Shown piece after piece: positions 21,979-29,956 of a stretch of DNA of 38,052 nucleotides. Within the stretch, counting starts at the first letter, position 1. Each line of letters starts with the position of its first letter. Source of the DNA: a virus; the IMG/VR virus record IMGVR_UViG_3300048586_000277, positions 1 through 38,052 of that record. The stretch is one strand, 5' to 3'. A program made the position numbers and the translations under genes. The notes below the pieces were generated by a model. That model did not search any database. It saw only the letters and a list, made by a program, of their open reading frames with translations, and was not told the DNA's origin.

Positions 21979-22713
21979 CTACGACCTGTAGCCTTGCATG
22001 CGATCCAGAGCACCACCCAAGGCGGTGCGCAGCGCATCCCGGTGCTTGCCATCGTTCGACCAGCCGTGGGCCACCAGAACCTCGCTCAGCGTCTTGCCCG
22101 CCAGGCACACCATGTCCACCAGCCGCCGATCGGTGATCCCGGTCTTGGTGCCACGCTTGGAGGGGCGGATGCGCCGCACCACCATCGCCTCGCCCATGCC
22201 GATCCGCCGGTGCAGCGCCTCCAGCTTGCGCCCATCGGCGAGGTAAGCGTCCATGAACCCGCCGCCATCGACGCCTTCCCGGCCCGCCTCGAGTGAGGAA
22301 CACTTCACGCCGCCTGCCTCATACCGTTCGGTCAGATCGCGATAGTGGCGGGCCATATAGACCTGACCAGGCGTGAAGGGCGCAACGAAAGGCGCTTCGC
22401 TGTCGCCATGCCTGCGGCGCGCCTGCGCGATCATCACGTCGAACACATCGGCCTGTTCCATGCGCCGCCCTTGATTGCGCTTGGTCAGGCCGTTCACCGT
22501 CTCGCGCACCAGCTCGAGGCGCATCGCACCGCGCGCGGGCGCAACCGGCACCGGCCCCACGTCAGACGGGGGCGTGGCCGCCGAGAGGATCGCCGCAACC
22601 CGGTCAACCTCATCGACCTGCCGAAACACGGCCGCGCTTGCACTGGCAGGCTTCTGCATCGCGGTCGCAAACATCGCTTCGATCCGGCCCTTCGGGTCAC
22701 TGTTCGCCATCAT
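21979..22713 (-). CDS. Conserved phage protein, possible late-region regulator
   Basis: The start is set at the ATG pair at 22713/22710, because AAAAAGGGG lies 5-8 bases upstream. The 22773 start would include that site. The roughly 244-residue protein has a conserved block PGQVYMARHYRDLTERYEAGGV. The C-terminal part ITDRRLVDMVCLAGKTLSEVL with HGWSNDGKHRDALRTAL looks like a helix-turn-helix of the sigma-4/RinA sort. It sits between the replication region and terminase genes, where late activators are commonly found. I recall similar proteins in Rhodobacterales prophages. The regulatory role is inference. Confidence 0.6.
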   Translation of the reverse strand: MMANSDPKGRIEAMFATAMQKPASASAAVFRQVDEVDRVAAILSAATPPSDVGPVPVAPARGAMRLELVRETVNGLTKRNQGRRMEQADVFDVMIAQARRRHGDSEAPFVAPFTPGQVYMARHYRDLTERYEAGGVKCSSLEAGREGVDGGGFMDAYLADGRKLEALHRRIGMGEAMVVRRIRPSKRGTKTGITDRRLVDMVCLAGKTLSEVLVAHGWSNDGKHRDALRTALGGALDRMQGYRS

Positions 22714-22785
22714 CACTGCCCCTTTTTCTATATCTTGTGCCTGCAAGCCCTTCTTCCACATCCTGTTGTTCACCCGGGTTTTCCT

Positions 22786-23116
22786 CTGGGGTTTCTAGGG
22801 AAGGAGCCGATGTTTTCGGGGAGGGAAAAGAGGGAAGATGGCACAATGAAAAGAGGATAATATTCAATGACTTGCGTTGAATATGGGGATGCTAGGGCAG
22901 CTAGGGAGGGAGTTTTCAACCTACGCGCAAGAAATGGATTTTGCCCCCTGACCCCGGTTTTCGCGCGCGCACGCATTACCCTGCAAACTGCTTCCCTAGC
23001 GACCCCAGCAACCCCAAACACTTCATAACCCTTTGATTTGCATCGCTGGCCCCTGACCCCATTGAAGAGCGCCCTGCTTCCCCAGCCCGCCGTTTGCTGC
23101 CCCAGCAACCCCGAAG
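22786..23116. repeat. 9-bp CCCYAGCNN repeat clusters, candidate replication origin
   Basis: Four clusters share 9-bp units: CCCTAGCGA-CCCCAGCAA at 22994-23011 (+), CCCCAGCAA with a related upstream unit at 23080-23112 (+), CCCTAGCTG-CCCTAGCAT at 22890-22907 (-) and CCCTAGAAA-CCCCAG at 22786-22800 (-). CCCCTGACCCC also occurs at 22945-22955 and 23050-23060. The 427-bp gap around them lacks a convincing gene and lies directly next to the helicase gene, as expected of an iteron-type origin. Confidence 0.45.
22860..22884. repeat. AT-rich inverted repeat in the origin-like region
   Basis: ATATTCAA and TTGAATAT form a perfect 8-bp inverted repeat separated by nine bases. It lies in the only AT-rich part of the intergenic region. 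It may be a protein-binding site or a duplex-unwinding element. Confidence 0.5.
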
Positions 23117-23140
23117 TTTTCACCGATGGGGTGCGGGGCA

Positions 23141-24991
23141 TCACGCCTCATCCTCCCCATAGGACACGCCACGCAGCTTGCCGCGGTTGTCTCTGGGCGC
23201 ATCGGACAGGGCCCGCTGGAAGAAGTCGGTGAAGCGCAGGCCGGAGTAGACCGTCGACCCGTTCGACTTCACCTTGTCGAACATCAGGCCGGTCTGCGGG
23301 TGGCGCCACTTCCCCGCCTTGGCGGATATCTTCTTTGCCAGTCCTGCGCCGCCCCACTCCGGCAGACCATCGCTGGCGCGCCAGAAGTTGAAGGCCTCGA
23401 TCAAATCCTTGGAACTGATGCGATGCTCCGGACGGCCGGTCACGACCGTGCAGCGGCCAAGGAAGCCACCGAGAGGGTCGGATTCCTCGCGGAATTCCTC
23501 GGTCGCGATCATGACCTTGGTCGGTTCCTGAAGGCCGCCTTCCAGATAGTCGATGAGGCCGGCCACCATCCAGTTCAGGATTCCGGGCGCTTCTGCGAAG
23601 AGCAGCTCGTCCAGCTCATTCTTCGGGATGCGATCGGGTTTTGGAATGGTCTCTTCGAACGGCACCAGCTTCAGGCGCCGCCAGATGCCGTCATCCGTCC
23701 CGCGGATGTCGGGCTTGTGGTTGCCCGAGATCACCAGCTTGAACTGCGGTCGCACCGAGACGAAGTCGGAATGCAGCGCCCGCACGAGGATTGGCTCACC
23801 GCCCGTCAGGTCCTTAATCAGCCCTTCCTGCCAGCGGACACCCTCATCAGGCTCTGCTGCGCGCACGAAGCGCGATCCGATCAGCGGAACGAGGTCCGGA
23901 GTAGCATCGCCACCGCCGCGCCTGTTTGTTCCGGTCAGCGACTCGATCTTGGCTGTCGCGGCATAGTCCCCAAGGATCCGCGCGATGAGGTCGACCAGGA
24001 CCGACTTGCCATTCGCACCCGTGCCATAGAAGAAGCAGAGCATCTGGTCGCCGGTGATCCCGGTCATGGCCAGGCCGAAGACACGCTGCAGGAAGCGACG
24101 CATGTCCGCCTCCGGCTGTATCCGGGCAAGAAACTTGTCGAAGCCCGGACAGGTTGCCGACGGGTCATAGGCCACCGGCATGATCTTGGTCAGAAGCTGA
24201 TCGCGATGATGGGGCACCAGCTCCACCATGGCGGTGCGGCTGGCGCCGCCTTCCCGGCCGTCCATAACTGAGAAGCGCAGGACGCCCGACTGGGTGTTCA
24301 CATCAAGGGCCGAGGCATCAAGTATGTCGAGCGGCGTGTCGAGCATCACGGCCGCCTCTGCGATCATGTTCGTGATCGGACCGCTGTTTCCGGCATTCTT
24401 GGCGTGGCGAAGCCGCTGACCGATCCGGTCCTGCACCTTGCCGAGCAACTCGGTGATTTCGTCGCGTTTTAGCAGGAGGTCACTGTATTCGGCCTCTTGG
24501 TCTGAAGACCGATCCTTGATCTTCTTCAACACCTCGATACGGCCCGCGATGGTCTCGTGCTGTGCGACCAGGTCGGCCTTGGCCGGCGGCACTTGGATCA
24601 AGCTCGTCTCGGCCTCGATCAGCGCCGCCACCTTCTGCGCCTTGCCGCGCACCTGAATGCCGGCCTGGTCAAAGGCCCAGACCTTCCCGTTCCAAACGAA
24701 CCAGCCGAACTTCGCGACCGATCGCAGATCCTCCCCGAAATGGATGCGGAAGCGGTTGCCGTTGCCAAAGTCGTTCAGCGGCTGGTCGGCCGCATCCTTG
24801 ACACGGCGCCTCTTTTCTTCATCGCCATCTTCGACCGGCGGCGCGGGCGGCGGCGGCAGATCGCCCCCCTGCCCGGCGCGGCCCTGCAAATCCTCGGGCA
24901 GATCGATATCCTCGGGCTGGGCGAAGGTCTCGCGGATGCGGGCGAGATCGTCCTTTGGATCGGGCAGCCAGTCGTCGTTCGAGGGTGTCAT
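23141..24991 (-). CDS. Phage/plasmid primase-helicase, P4/D5 family
   Basis: The 616-residue protein has a D5_N-type middle region and a C-terminal superfamily 3 helicase: Walker A FYGTGANGKSVL at about 321-332 and an RFVRAAEPDEG Walker B-like segment at 374-384. The sensor LVISGNHKP is at 419-427, and GIWRRLKLVPFEE carries the arginine finger at about 435-447. The final part (LRFTDFFQRALSDAPRDNRG) resembles a DNA-binding tail. Such proteins unwind phage origins. A separate zinc-finger/Toprim primase is encoded nearby. The start overlaps the upstream gene by 4 bp. Confidence 0.9.
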   Translation of the reverse strand: MTPSNDDWLPDPKDDLARIRETFAQPEDIDLPEDLQGRAGQGGDLPPPPAPPVEDGDEEKRRRVKDAADQPLNDFGNGNRFRIHFGEDLRSVAKFGWFVWNGKVWAFDQAGIQVRGKAQKVAALIEAETSLIQVPPAKADLVAQHETIAGRIEVLKKIKDRSSDQEAEYSDLLLKRDEITELLGKVQDRIGQRLRHAKNAGNSGPITNMIAEAAVMLDTPLDILDASALDVNTQSGVLRFSVMDGREGGASRTAMVELVPHHRDQLLTKIMPVAYDPSATCPGFDKFLARIQPEADMRRFLQRVFGLAMTGITGDQMLCFFYGTGANGKSVLVDLIARILGDYAATAKIESLTGTNRRGGGDATPDLVPLIGSRFVRAAEPDEGVRWQEGLIKDLTGGEPILVRALHSDFVSVRPQFKLVISGNHKPDIRGTDDGIWRRLKLVPFEETIPKPDRIPKNELDELLFAEAPGILNWMVAGLIDYLEGGLQEPTKVMIATEEFREESDPLGGFLGRCTVVTGRPEHRISSKDLIEAFNFWRASDGLPEWGGAGLAKKISAKAGKWRHPQTGLMFDKVKSNGSTVYSGLRFTDFFQRALSDAPRDNRGKLRGVSYGEDEA

Positions 24992-25305
24992 GCATCCTCC
25001 CGGACGGGCTGCGGCAGATCGGCAATCAGGTTTTCAAGGATGGTCAGGCCGCGGGGCTTGCGGATGCGATAGCGCAGGATCGGGGCGTAGGAAGGATCAT
25101 CGCACACGCGGCGCTTCTCGCTGCTAAATAGCCCTGTTTTCACCCTGCGCCAGCGCCAGTAGAATCCGGGCCAGTCCGGGTAGACCGTTGAGAATGCCTG
25201 GGGCACAGTTCCAGGAGGCAGAACAGTCACCTGAATCTGTCTGGGACAGGGAATAAGTGGAACCGCCCCGTCATGCTCAATCCACGGGCCCCATTCTTCA
25301 GACAT
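24988..25305 (-). CDS. Phage hypothetical protein
   Basis: The 105-residue protein starts MSEEWGPWIEHDGAVPLIP and ends with ENLIADLPQPVRED. It is rich in aromatic residues (YPDWPGFYWRWRRVKTG) and basic residues. The N-terminal WGPWIEHDG-P pattern recurs in phage and prophage proteins of unknown function. It is coupled to the helicase by ATGA and overlaps the next gene by 8 bp. No catalytic motif is visible. A role in replication is suggested only by the operon. Confidence 0.6.
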   Translation of the reverse strand: MSEEWGPWIEHDGAVPLIPCPRQIQVTVLPPGTVPQAFSTVYPDWPGFYWRWRRVKTGLFSSEKRRVCDDPSYAPILRYRIRKPRGLTILENLIADLPQPVREDA

Positions 25306-25537
25306 AGCCGATCCCCTCGAACCAGCACTCGATCGCCCCGGTCAGGCCATCTGTCATCGCGTGGTTGTAGCCGGCCCTGAAATCCAGGCTTGTCCCGGGG
25401 AAGGTCTGCTCGTGATCCCTGTCGCTGGTGATCTGCCAGTGCTCGGCGCAGAACCGGGCAAACTCATCCATTTTGCGGCGAAGGAGGTCCTTCACCTCTT
25501 CTTCCAGGTCGATCTGGATCGGAGCGCTGTCACTCAT
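25298..25537 (-). CDS. Small acidic phage protein
   Basis: The ATG at 25537 overlaps the primase stop. A GTG two codons earlier is possible. The 79-residue product has an acidic helix (IQIDLEEEVKDLLRRKMDEF) followed by EHWQITSDRDHEQ and LDFRAGYNHAMTDGL. No family is recognised. Its tight overlap with both primase and hypothetical genes argues that it is translated, and the acidic start may indicate a protein-protein role. Confidence 0.55.
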   Translation of the reverse strand: MSDSAPIQIDLEEEVKDLLRRKMDEFARFCAEHWQITSDRDHEQTFPGTSLDFRAGYNHAMTDGLTGAIECWFEGIGYV

Positions 25538-26648
25538 CGTCACCCTCGCCGAGCAGCACGTCGTTCAAATCCCGCCCCTGGCCGGCATGCACGATCTGGC
25601 CGCGCAATCCCGGCCGCAGCACCATGGCGCGCCGCAGCCCCGCCTCGAGCTTGGCACGCGTATCCTTGGGGTCGCTGTCGCCATCCATGATGTAGACAAG
25701 GCGCTCGACCTGCGGCGGCGGCACAAAGGCCTCGTCATCGTCCAGGTCCGGACGCCCGGCGAACTTCAGGCCCTTGCCGGTCTCGCGGCGCCCGGCCATG
25801 TTGCCCAGGTCGATCCCGGCCCAATAGCCCGCATCCGGAAGCGCCCCTGCCACCAGCGCGGTAAGGGTCGTCTCGATCCCCTCGCCCATCACCAGCACCC
25901 GGCCCAGATGCGACAACCGGATGGCACAGCCCTTCTTGTGGCCCAGCACTTTCTTGGCGGGCAGAACATCGCCCGTCACCGGATGCACGATCCGGGCCTT
26001 GCCCTTGGGCCGGTCCAGATCGATCCAGGTGCGGTGCACCGCGCATAACCCGTGGTCAGGCCCTTGGATGCCCGCCACCATCGCGGGCCCCCGGTGAATC
26101 TCTCGCCACGCGCCATCGACCTGCTGCATGAACGGCAGGTCCGGGTGAAACCGCAGGCTGGCCGGGATTGAGGGCAGCCTGTCACGGCCAAAGCCGCGCA
26201 GCGCCAGATAGTCCCGCACGGGGCTGTCTTCTGGCGGCCGGCACTCGCGCCAGATGCGCTTTGCATCGGCGACGGCTTCGGCTCGTTTCTTTTCCGCGAT
26301 CCGCTGCTGGCGCAGGCGGTTTTCCTCGGCCAGGCGCGCGCGCCGCGCGCGTTCCTCGTCACTGATCTCCGACTTGGCGCCGCACAGCCAGTCCAGCGCC
26401 TGCGGAAAGGTCAGGTTCAGCGCGAACATCACCAGGTCGATCCCGCCGCCCTTGCCGTCGCAGCGGCGGCACTGGAACACGCCCTTGCGCAGGTTCACCC
26501 CGAACCGGTCGCGCCCACCACAGACCGGACAGGGCCCGACCATCTCGTGGCCCGTGCGCTGCAGACCCTGCAGGTCCAGCTTGGCCACGATGTCGCCAAT
26601 CGGCATCGCCTGCGCCTCGGCGCGCCGGGGATCGTCGGGGTAACTCAT
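25530..26648 (-). CDS. Zinc-finger/Toprim DNA primase
   Basis: The 372-residue protein has an N-terminal CHC2-type zinc ribbon (Cys40, Cys43, Cys60, Cys63 in GPCPVCGG and FQCRRCDG). A linker helix rich in Arg and Glu follows. The Toprim core has VLVMGEGIETTLTAL with Glu257 and LVYIMDGDSDPKDT with Asp322/Asp324/Asp326. The pattern matches DUF7146/Toprim_3 phage primases that synthesise RNA primers. It stands two genes from the D5-type helicase, together forming the replication pair. Confidence 0.9.
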   Translation of the reverse strand: MSYPDDPRRAEAQAMPIGDIVAKLDLQGLQRTGHEMVGPCPVCGGRDRFGVNLRKGVFQCRRCDGKGGGIDLVMFALNLTFPQALDWLCGAKSEISDEERARRARLAEENRLRQQRIAEKKRAEAVADAKRIWRECRPPEDSPVRDYLALRGFGRDRLPSIPASLRFHPDLPFMQQVDGAWREIHRGPAMVAGIQGPDHGLCAVHRTWIDLDRPKGKARIVHPVTGDVLPAKKVLGHKKGCAIRLSHLGRVLVMGEGIETTLTALVAGALPDAGYWAGIDLGNMAGRRETGKGLKFAGRPDLDDDEAFVPPPQVERLVYIMDGDSDPKDTRAKLEAGLRRAMVLRPGLRGQIVHAGQGRDLNDVLLGEGDDE

Positions 26649-26651
26649 GGG

Positions 26652-27716
26652 TCAGGCCTCGACGCCGGCGCGGCGGCGCCGCTCGGTCAACAGACGTTGC
26701 TGCGCCTCATAACCGGTCACCGGCAGCATCGCGATCACCCGGTTGCGCAACCGCACCACATCGATGCCAAGGTCGAGCGCGATCTCATGCGCCTTCTCTC
26801 CTTCGGTCTGCCGCCGCAGAATCTCGTAGTCGATCTGGGGCGTGAAGGGGCCCGGGTTGCCCAGGTGGTCAAGCAGGGCACGCAGGTCGCGCAGACAGCC
26901 TGGAACGGGGCCAGCGACTATTTCGGCAGGCACCGCAACAGGTGCAGGGCGGCCTTCCGGTTGCGGTGCCGGCTTGATCGAGGTCACGCCGTGGCCAAAG
27001 GCCCCGGCATCCCGGCGCGCCGCCATTTCGGCCACCTTCGCTTCGATCCGGGCCACAAGCGGGGGCGTGTAGGATTTGGTCTTGATTGCCTCGACCTTGC
27101 GCCCAGACATCTGGGCGACTTCTGCATAGGCAGCCTGCGCGGGGCGGCCATAGACCCGGGCCGAGGCCACACGCTCAACCAGCATCTCGGCCTCTTCCTC
27201 CGTCCAGGGCGATCCGCCAGATATCTGCGCCCGGCCGGCCGCTTGCTCGCCGGCCGGGCGCTCCACCCGCGCCGCCTCGGAGGGGGGCTCACACTGCGGC
27301 GCTGGGGTTTCAAAGGGTGCAGCCGCGCCCGCCACCGCGGCTGCGGAACCGTCATCAGGCAGGGTTGCGCCCTCGGGTTCCTCGGGGCCTTCACCTTCCC
27401 CTGCGCCAGCTGACACACGCGGTTCAGCACTTTCTGCAGGTTGGGCGGGCGGGCCCGCAGGTATGTCGTCTTCCATGTCGTCGGAACAGGCGGTCGCATA
27501 GGCCTCGCGGATCGCCGATCGCGCCGCACCCGTCAGGCCCGGGTCCGCCACATCCGGCAGATCGGCAAAGGCGACCCGGATCGTCGCGTGTTCCAGCCCG
27601 ATCAGGAATTCGGGCGAAAGCCCGTTCTCATGCAGAACCTGCCCCGCATCGAAGACCGCGTTGATCCGCGTGGCCAGAGAGGCCATGCCGTGGATATCCG
27701 TGCGCATCATTTCCAT
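26652..27716 (-). CDS. Multi-domain DNA-binding phage protein (SANT/HTH-like)
   Basis: The 354-residue protein has an N-terminal helical domain (about 1-75), an acidic and Pro/Ala-rich linker (about 80-165), then GGSPWTEEEAEMLVERV, a start typical of Myb/SANT-like helices. A helix-turn-helix at the C terminus follows (YEILRRQTEGEKAHEIALDL, then GIDVVRLRNRVIAML). The start could also be Met3 or Met4. It probably binds DNA for replication or regulation. The linker explains its very biased composition. Gene order places it between the primase and small unknown genes. Confidence 0.65.
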   Translation of the reverse strand: MEMMRTDIHGMASLATRINAVFDAGQVLHENGLSPEFLIGLEHATIRVAFADLPDVADPGLTGAARSAIREAYATACSDDMEDDIPAGPPAQPAESAEPRVSAGAGEGEGPEEPEGATLPDDGSAAAVAGAAAPFETPAPQCEPPSEAARVERPAGEQAAGRAQISGGSPWTEEEAEMLVERVASARVYGRPAQAAYAEVAQMSGRKVEAIKTKSYTPPLVARIEAKVAEMAARRDAGAFGHGVTSIKPAPQPEGRPAPVAVPAEIVAGPVPGCLRDLRALLDHLGNPGPFTPQIDYEILRRQTEGEKAHEIALDLGIDVVRLRNRVIAMLPVTGYEAQQRLLTERRRRAGVEA

Positions 27717-27931
27717 TCCAGCCCCCGCAGATGTTCGGCCAGCGCCGCCAGTTCCCCGGCGGTCTCAGGCCCCGCAAACAGATTGGCCACGCGCCGCGCG
27801 CCATCCGGAAATCCGTCAACCACCAGCACCAGCTGCACCGCACCTTCGGCCCGCAGAACCTCGATCCGGTGCGAGGCGAGCGGGAAACTCGCCCGCCCCT
27901 CGACCTTCACGGCCCGGGCCGCGCCACTCAC
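27707..27931 (-). CDS. Small phage protein
   Basis: The 74-residue protein begins MSGAARAVKVEGRASFPL and has a central beta-strand pair (IEVLRAEGAVQLVLVVDGF). A helix (AELAALAEHLRGLEWK) follows. No family is recognised. It overlaps the downstream gene by 10 bp and the upstream gene by 4 bp. It is likely translated, since such strict overlaps are the rule in this operon. Confidence 0.55.
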   Translation of the reverse strand: MSGAARAVKVEGRASFPLASHRIEVLRAEGAVQLVLVVDGFPDGARRVANLFAGPETAGELAALAEHLRGLEWK

Positions 27932-28161
27932 TTCCGGCCCCAGGGGTAGTGCTGCATCACCAGCTCGGCAGGCTCGCCGCTTTCGGCCAGGTCCGCATCG
28001 CGCACCCGGTTCGTGGCGATCCGCACGCCCTCGGGCGCGATGTTCATCCGCTCGGCAATGGCACCCGAGCTCAGGCCGCCGGCCCGCAGCTGCAACATCC
28101 GCAGCAGATGCTCATCCGCCACCCGCCCGCGCGGCTTTCGCATGGCCCCGGCGAAGCCCAT
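27928..28161 (-). CDS. Small helix-turn-helix protein
   Basis: The start at MGFAGAMRKPRGR overlaps the preceding stop as ATGA, and a further Met (MRKPRG) is possible. The 77-residue product is basic at the N terminus. A helix-turn-helix follows (RMLQLRAGGLSSGAIAERMN, then IAPEGVRIATNRVRDAD). That pattern resembles GcrA-like and phage wHTH proteins that read a short DNA site. A regulatory or replication role is inferred. The longer frame from 28263 adds a shadow-like N terminus. Confidence 0.6.
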   Translation of the reverse strand: MGFAGAMRKPRGRVADEHLLRMLQLRAGGLSSGAIAERMNIAPEGVRIATNRVRDADLAESGEPAELVMQHYPWGRK

Positions 28162-28451
28162 CACGCCGCCTCGGCCGCGCGCATCTTTTCGATCAGCTTG
28201 CCAAGCGCGGATCGCTGCACCGTGGCCAGTGCCCGTGTCGCCTTGTTGACCGAGGCAGCCCATTCGACCGGCCCCTCGGCCGTCAACAGGGCATGGCCAG
28301 CCTCGACCAGCGGCGTCATGCCGGGCCCTTGGCTGGCCTTGGGCAGATGCTGGCGCAGCATCCCGAAATACACCTGCTTTTCCTGCGGCCAGTGCCAGTC
28401 GATCACCAGCTGGTTGATCACCAGCACCACCACCCGATCATGATCCGTCAT
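28161..28451 (-). CDS. Phage hypothetical protein
   Basis: The 96-residue protein begins MTDHDRVVVLVINQLVIDWHW and is largely helical. The C-terminal stretch ALATVQRSALGKLIEKMRAAE is amphipathic. No domain is recognised. It sits between the HTH protein and the DUF6378-like gene, with ATGA overlaps on both sides. A soluble cytoplasmic protein is expected. Confidence 0.5.
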   Translation of the reverse strand: MTDHDRVVVLVINQLVIDWHWPQEKQVYFGMLRQHLPKASQGPGMTPLVEAGHALLTAEGPVEWAASVNKATRALATVQRSALGKLIEKMRAAEAA

Positions 28452-28720
28452 GTGTCGCCCCCCGTTGCGATTTCGCCGCCGCAGGCCGCATAGCCCGCGA
28501 TGTCGATCCAGTTGTCGTCGTGCTGCGGGTTGCCCCAGGCGCGCACCGTCTTCAGGTCGATCAGCAGGATCGCCACCTGGTCAGGCCGGATCGGCACACC
28601 CAGCCGGGCCGACCACAGATCGGCGATCATCCCGAAACCGCGCTCCAGGTTCCCATGCGTCGCCGCCCGATCGACCATCACGCAATCGATCGCCGTCGAC
28701 AGGATGCCGTCGCGCGTCAT
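28448..28720 (-). CDS. DUF6378-like phage protein
   Basis: The 90-residue protein carries RAATHGNLERGFGMIADLWSA, then IRPDQVAILLIDLKTVRAWGN and DDNWIDIAGYAACGGE. The HGNLE, LKTVRA and DNWIDIAGYAA blocks are the signature of the DUF6378 family, common in phage replication regions and weakly reminiscent of nucleotide-pyrophosphohydrolase helices. A nucleotide metabolism role is possible but not shown. It is coupled to both neighbours. Confidence 0.75.
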   Translation of the reverse strand: MTRDGILSTAIDCVMVDRAATHGNLERGFGMIADLWSARLGVPIRPDQVAILLIDLKTVRAWGNPQHDDNWIDIAGYAACGGEIATGGDT

Positions 28721-28947
28721 GCCACACCCCCGGAAAATCGCCCCGGGCCGAAACCCGGGGCAGGTTCAACAGGGAGGTTGGCCGGGGTCGCGGACCCTGC
28801 CCGGCCGGTCAGGGCGTCAAAGCGCGGGTCACTCGCGCCCTCCGCAATTGCGATGAAATCGGCCCGGGCGGCGAGCAGCACGCCCGGGCCAGTCTTCCGC
28901 GCCGGGGCGGCGTCGTCATACCCCGCGCGGGAAAATCCGGGGCACAT
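28717..28947 (-). CDS. Small phage protein of unknown function
   Basis: The start at MCPGFSRAGYDDAAPA overlaps the upstream stop as ATGA, which is preferred to the longer frame from 29013. The 76-residue product is Ala/Gly/Pro-rich with one possible helix (LLAARADFIAIAEGASDP) and a disordered C terminus. There is no recognised family. Confidence rests on the coupling pattern and not on composition. Confidence 0.4.
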   Translation of the reverse strand: MCPGFSRAGYDDAAPARKTGPGVLLAARADFIAIAEGASDPRFDALTGRAGSATPANLPVEPAPGFGPGRFSGGVA

Positions 28948-29234
28948 CACAGCCGCGCCCCCAGCACGAAGGCGAGGCTCACCAGCACCACGAAGCACCC
29001 GCCCAACACCCACAGGGTCAGCACGGGCGACGGGCCGGTATCGTCCTCGCCAGAAATGTCGCCCCCGGCTTGCGCCGTCTCGGCCGGGCCAGCCGCACGT
29101 TCACCCGCTTGCCCCGGACGCTCCTTGACCCCACGGCCCTCGGGGCGCGGCAGCGGGTGCTGGTTCGCGGGCAGGCGATGCGACCCACCCGAAGAAACAG
29201 AGCCGGGGGTGTTCCGTGTGTTGTGGGCGCTCAT
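28947..29234 (-). CDS. Tail-anchored small membrane protein
   Basis: The 95-residue protein has a polar N-terminal 65 residues, rich in Gly, Pro, Ser and Glu. A C-terminal transmembrane segment follows (VLTLWVLGGCFVVLVSLAFV) with three residues after it. This makes it a tail-anchored protein with the N-terminal part in the cytoplasm. The function is unknown. It is coupled by ATGA to genes on both sides, in the early leftward operon. Confidence 0.5.
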   Translation of the reverse strand: MSAHNTRNTPGSVSSGGSHRLPANQHPLPRPEGRGVKERPGQAGERAAGPAETAQAGGDISGEDDTGPSPVLTLWVLGGCFVVLVSLAFVLGARL

Positions 29235-29362
29235 GGCCGTCCCCCATTGATACGGAAGAAAAATTCTTCCGCGCGCCGCTTGAGCGCCAGATACCGGCCA
29301 TGGGCGCGGCTTGCCCGCGCCTCATAGAACCGCCCGCACAGATGCCAGAACACCCGCCTCAT
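29231..29362 (-). CDS. Short basic phage protein (43 residues)
   Basis: A frame between the membrane protein and the regulator encodes 43 residues: MRRVFWHLCGRFYEARAS, then RAHGRYLALKRRAEEFFFR and INGGRP. Its ATG overlaps the preceding stop and its stop overlaps the next ATG, so it fills the gap between two coupled genes exactly. The composition is basic and aromatic, fitting a small nucleic-acid- or protein-binding peptide. It is too short for most gene callers. No family is recognised. Confidence 0.6.
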   Translation of the reverse strand: MRRVFWHLCGRFYEARASRAHGRYLALKRRAEEFFFRINGGRP

Positions 29363-29694
29363 GACCGGCCCTCGATCCGCCCGAAGATCACTTCACCCCC
29401 GGCAATGGCCAGAACGGCCGTCACATAGCGGAGCGAGGCGTCATGCTCGCAGCGCAACCAGTTCTTCACCTGGCGGGGAGAGACATCCAGCACACGCGCC
29501 GCCTTGAGCGCCAGATCGGCCTCGGACGGGGCAGGAAATGCGCGCCACAAAAGCGCGGCAAACCACCGGCGCGATGCGCAGGCATGGTCACGATCAGAAT
29601 AGGCAGGATTTTTCACAGGCAAGGCTCCATATTCGCTTTGTGATCGGCGAACAGGATCAGCAGAAGAAAGGCGAAGGGGCGTCGCATCAGTCAT
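29359..29694 (-). CDS. Phage DNA-binding regulator, HTH-like
   Basis: The 111-residue protein carries a helix-turn-helix at about residues 60-95 (ALKAARVLDVSPRQVKNWLR, then CEHDASLRYVTAVLAIAGGE). The core resembles CII/Cro-like regulators with a RQVKNWL recognition helix. The N-terminal 50 residues are polar and flexible. It is the second gene after the Cro-like regulator and coupled to it by ATGA, the position of lambda CII. An activator role is therefore possible but inferred from position only. Confidence 0.65.
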   Translation of the reverse strand: MTDATPLRLSSADPVRRSQSEYGALPVKNPAYSDRDHACASRRWFAALLWRAFPAPSEADLALKAARVLDVSPRQVKNWLRCEHDASLRYVTAVLAIAGGEVIFGRIEGRS

Positions 29695-29951
29695 GCGGCG
29701 CCCCTTTCGGTCACGGGAAGGACGTCATCCGACGAATGAACTACGCTCCGCTCAAGCTCGGGCGCCTCGACCCAGCTCGAGGCCGGCACAGCACCCTCCG
29801 TGGCGCGCTGGATGGCAAACGCCAGTTCAAGGCTGGGCTTCTTTGTTCCGCCAACCAGCTCGGACAGATAGCCACGCGACACGCCGAGTGCTTCGGCGAG
29901 AGCCGACTGTTTTGTGCCAGAGGCGGCGATATAGGCTTGAAGGAGCGACAT
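29691..29951 (-). CDS. Cro-like XRE-family regulator, leaderless
   Basis: The 86-residue protein has an N-terminal HTH (residues about 11-40, GTKQSALAEALGVSRGYLSE, then LVGGTKKPSLELA). The start at MSLLQAYIAAS is chosen because a leftward promoter (TTGCCA-N18-AACAAT) would initiate at the A of this ATG, and there is no Shine-Dalgarno sequence. The open frame could extend to 29978 (MFAVCKQCR), but that part is operator DNA. It is the first gene of the replication operon, diverging from the CI-like gene. It probably binds the same operators. Confidence 0.8.
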   Translation of the reverse strand: MSLLQAYIAASGTKQSALAEALGVSRGYLSELVGGTKKPSLELAFAIQRATEGAVPASSWVEAPELERSVVHSSDDVLPVTERGAA

Positions 29952-29956
29952 GCGGC

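Noticed and set aside
22770-23144. 124-codon leftward frame in the origin-like gap
   Set aside because: No ribosome-binding site, unlikely composition, and the DNA is dominated by repeats and an inverted repeat.
26547-27413. 288-codon rightward frame over primase and the SANT/HTH gene
   Set aside because: Shadow frame. The opposite strand carries the zinc-finger/Toprim primase and a coupled operon.
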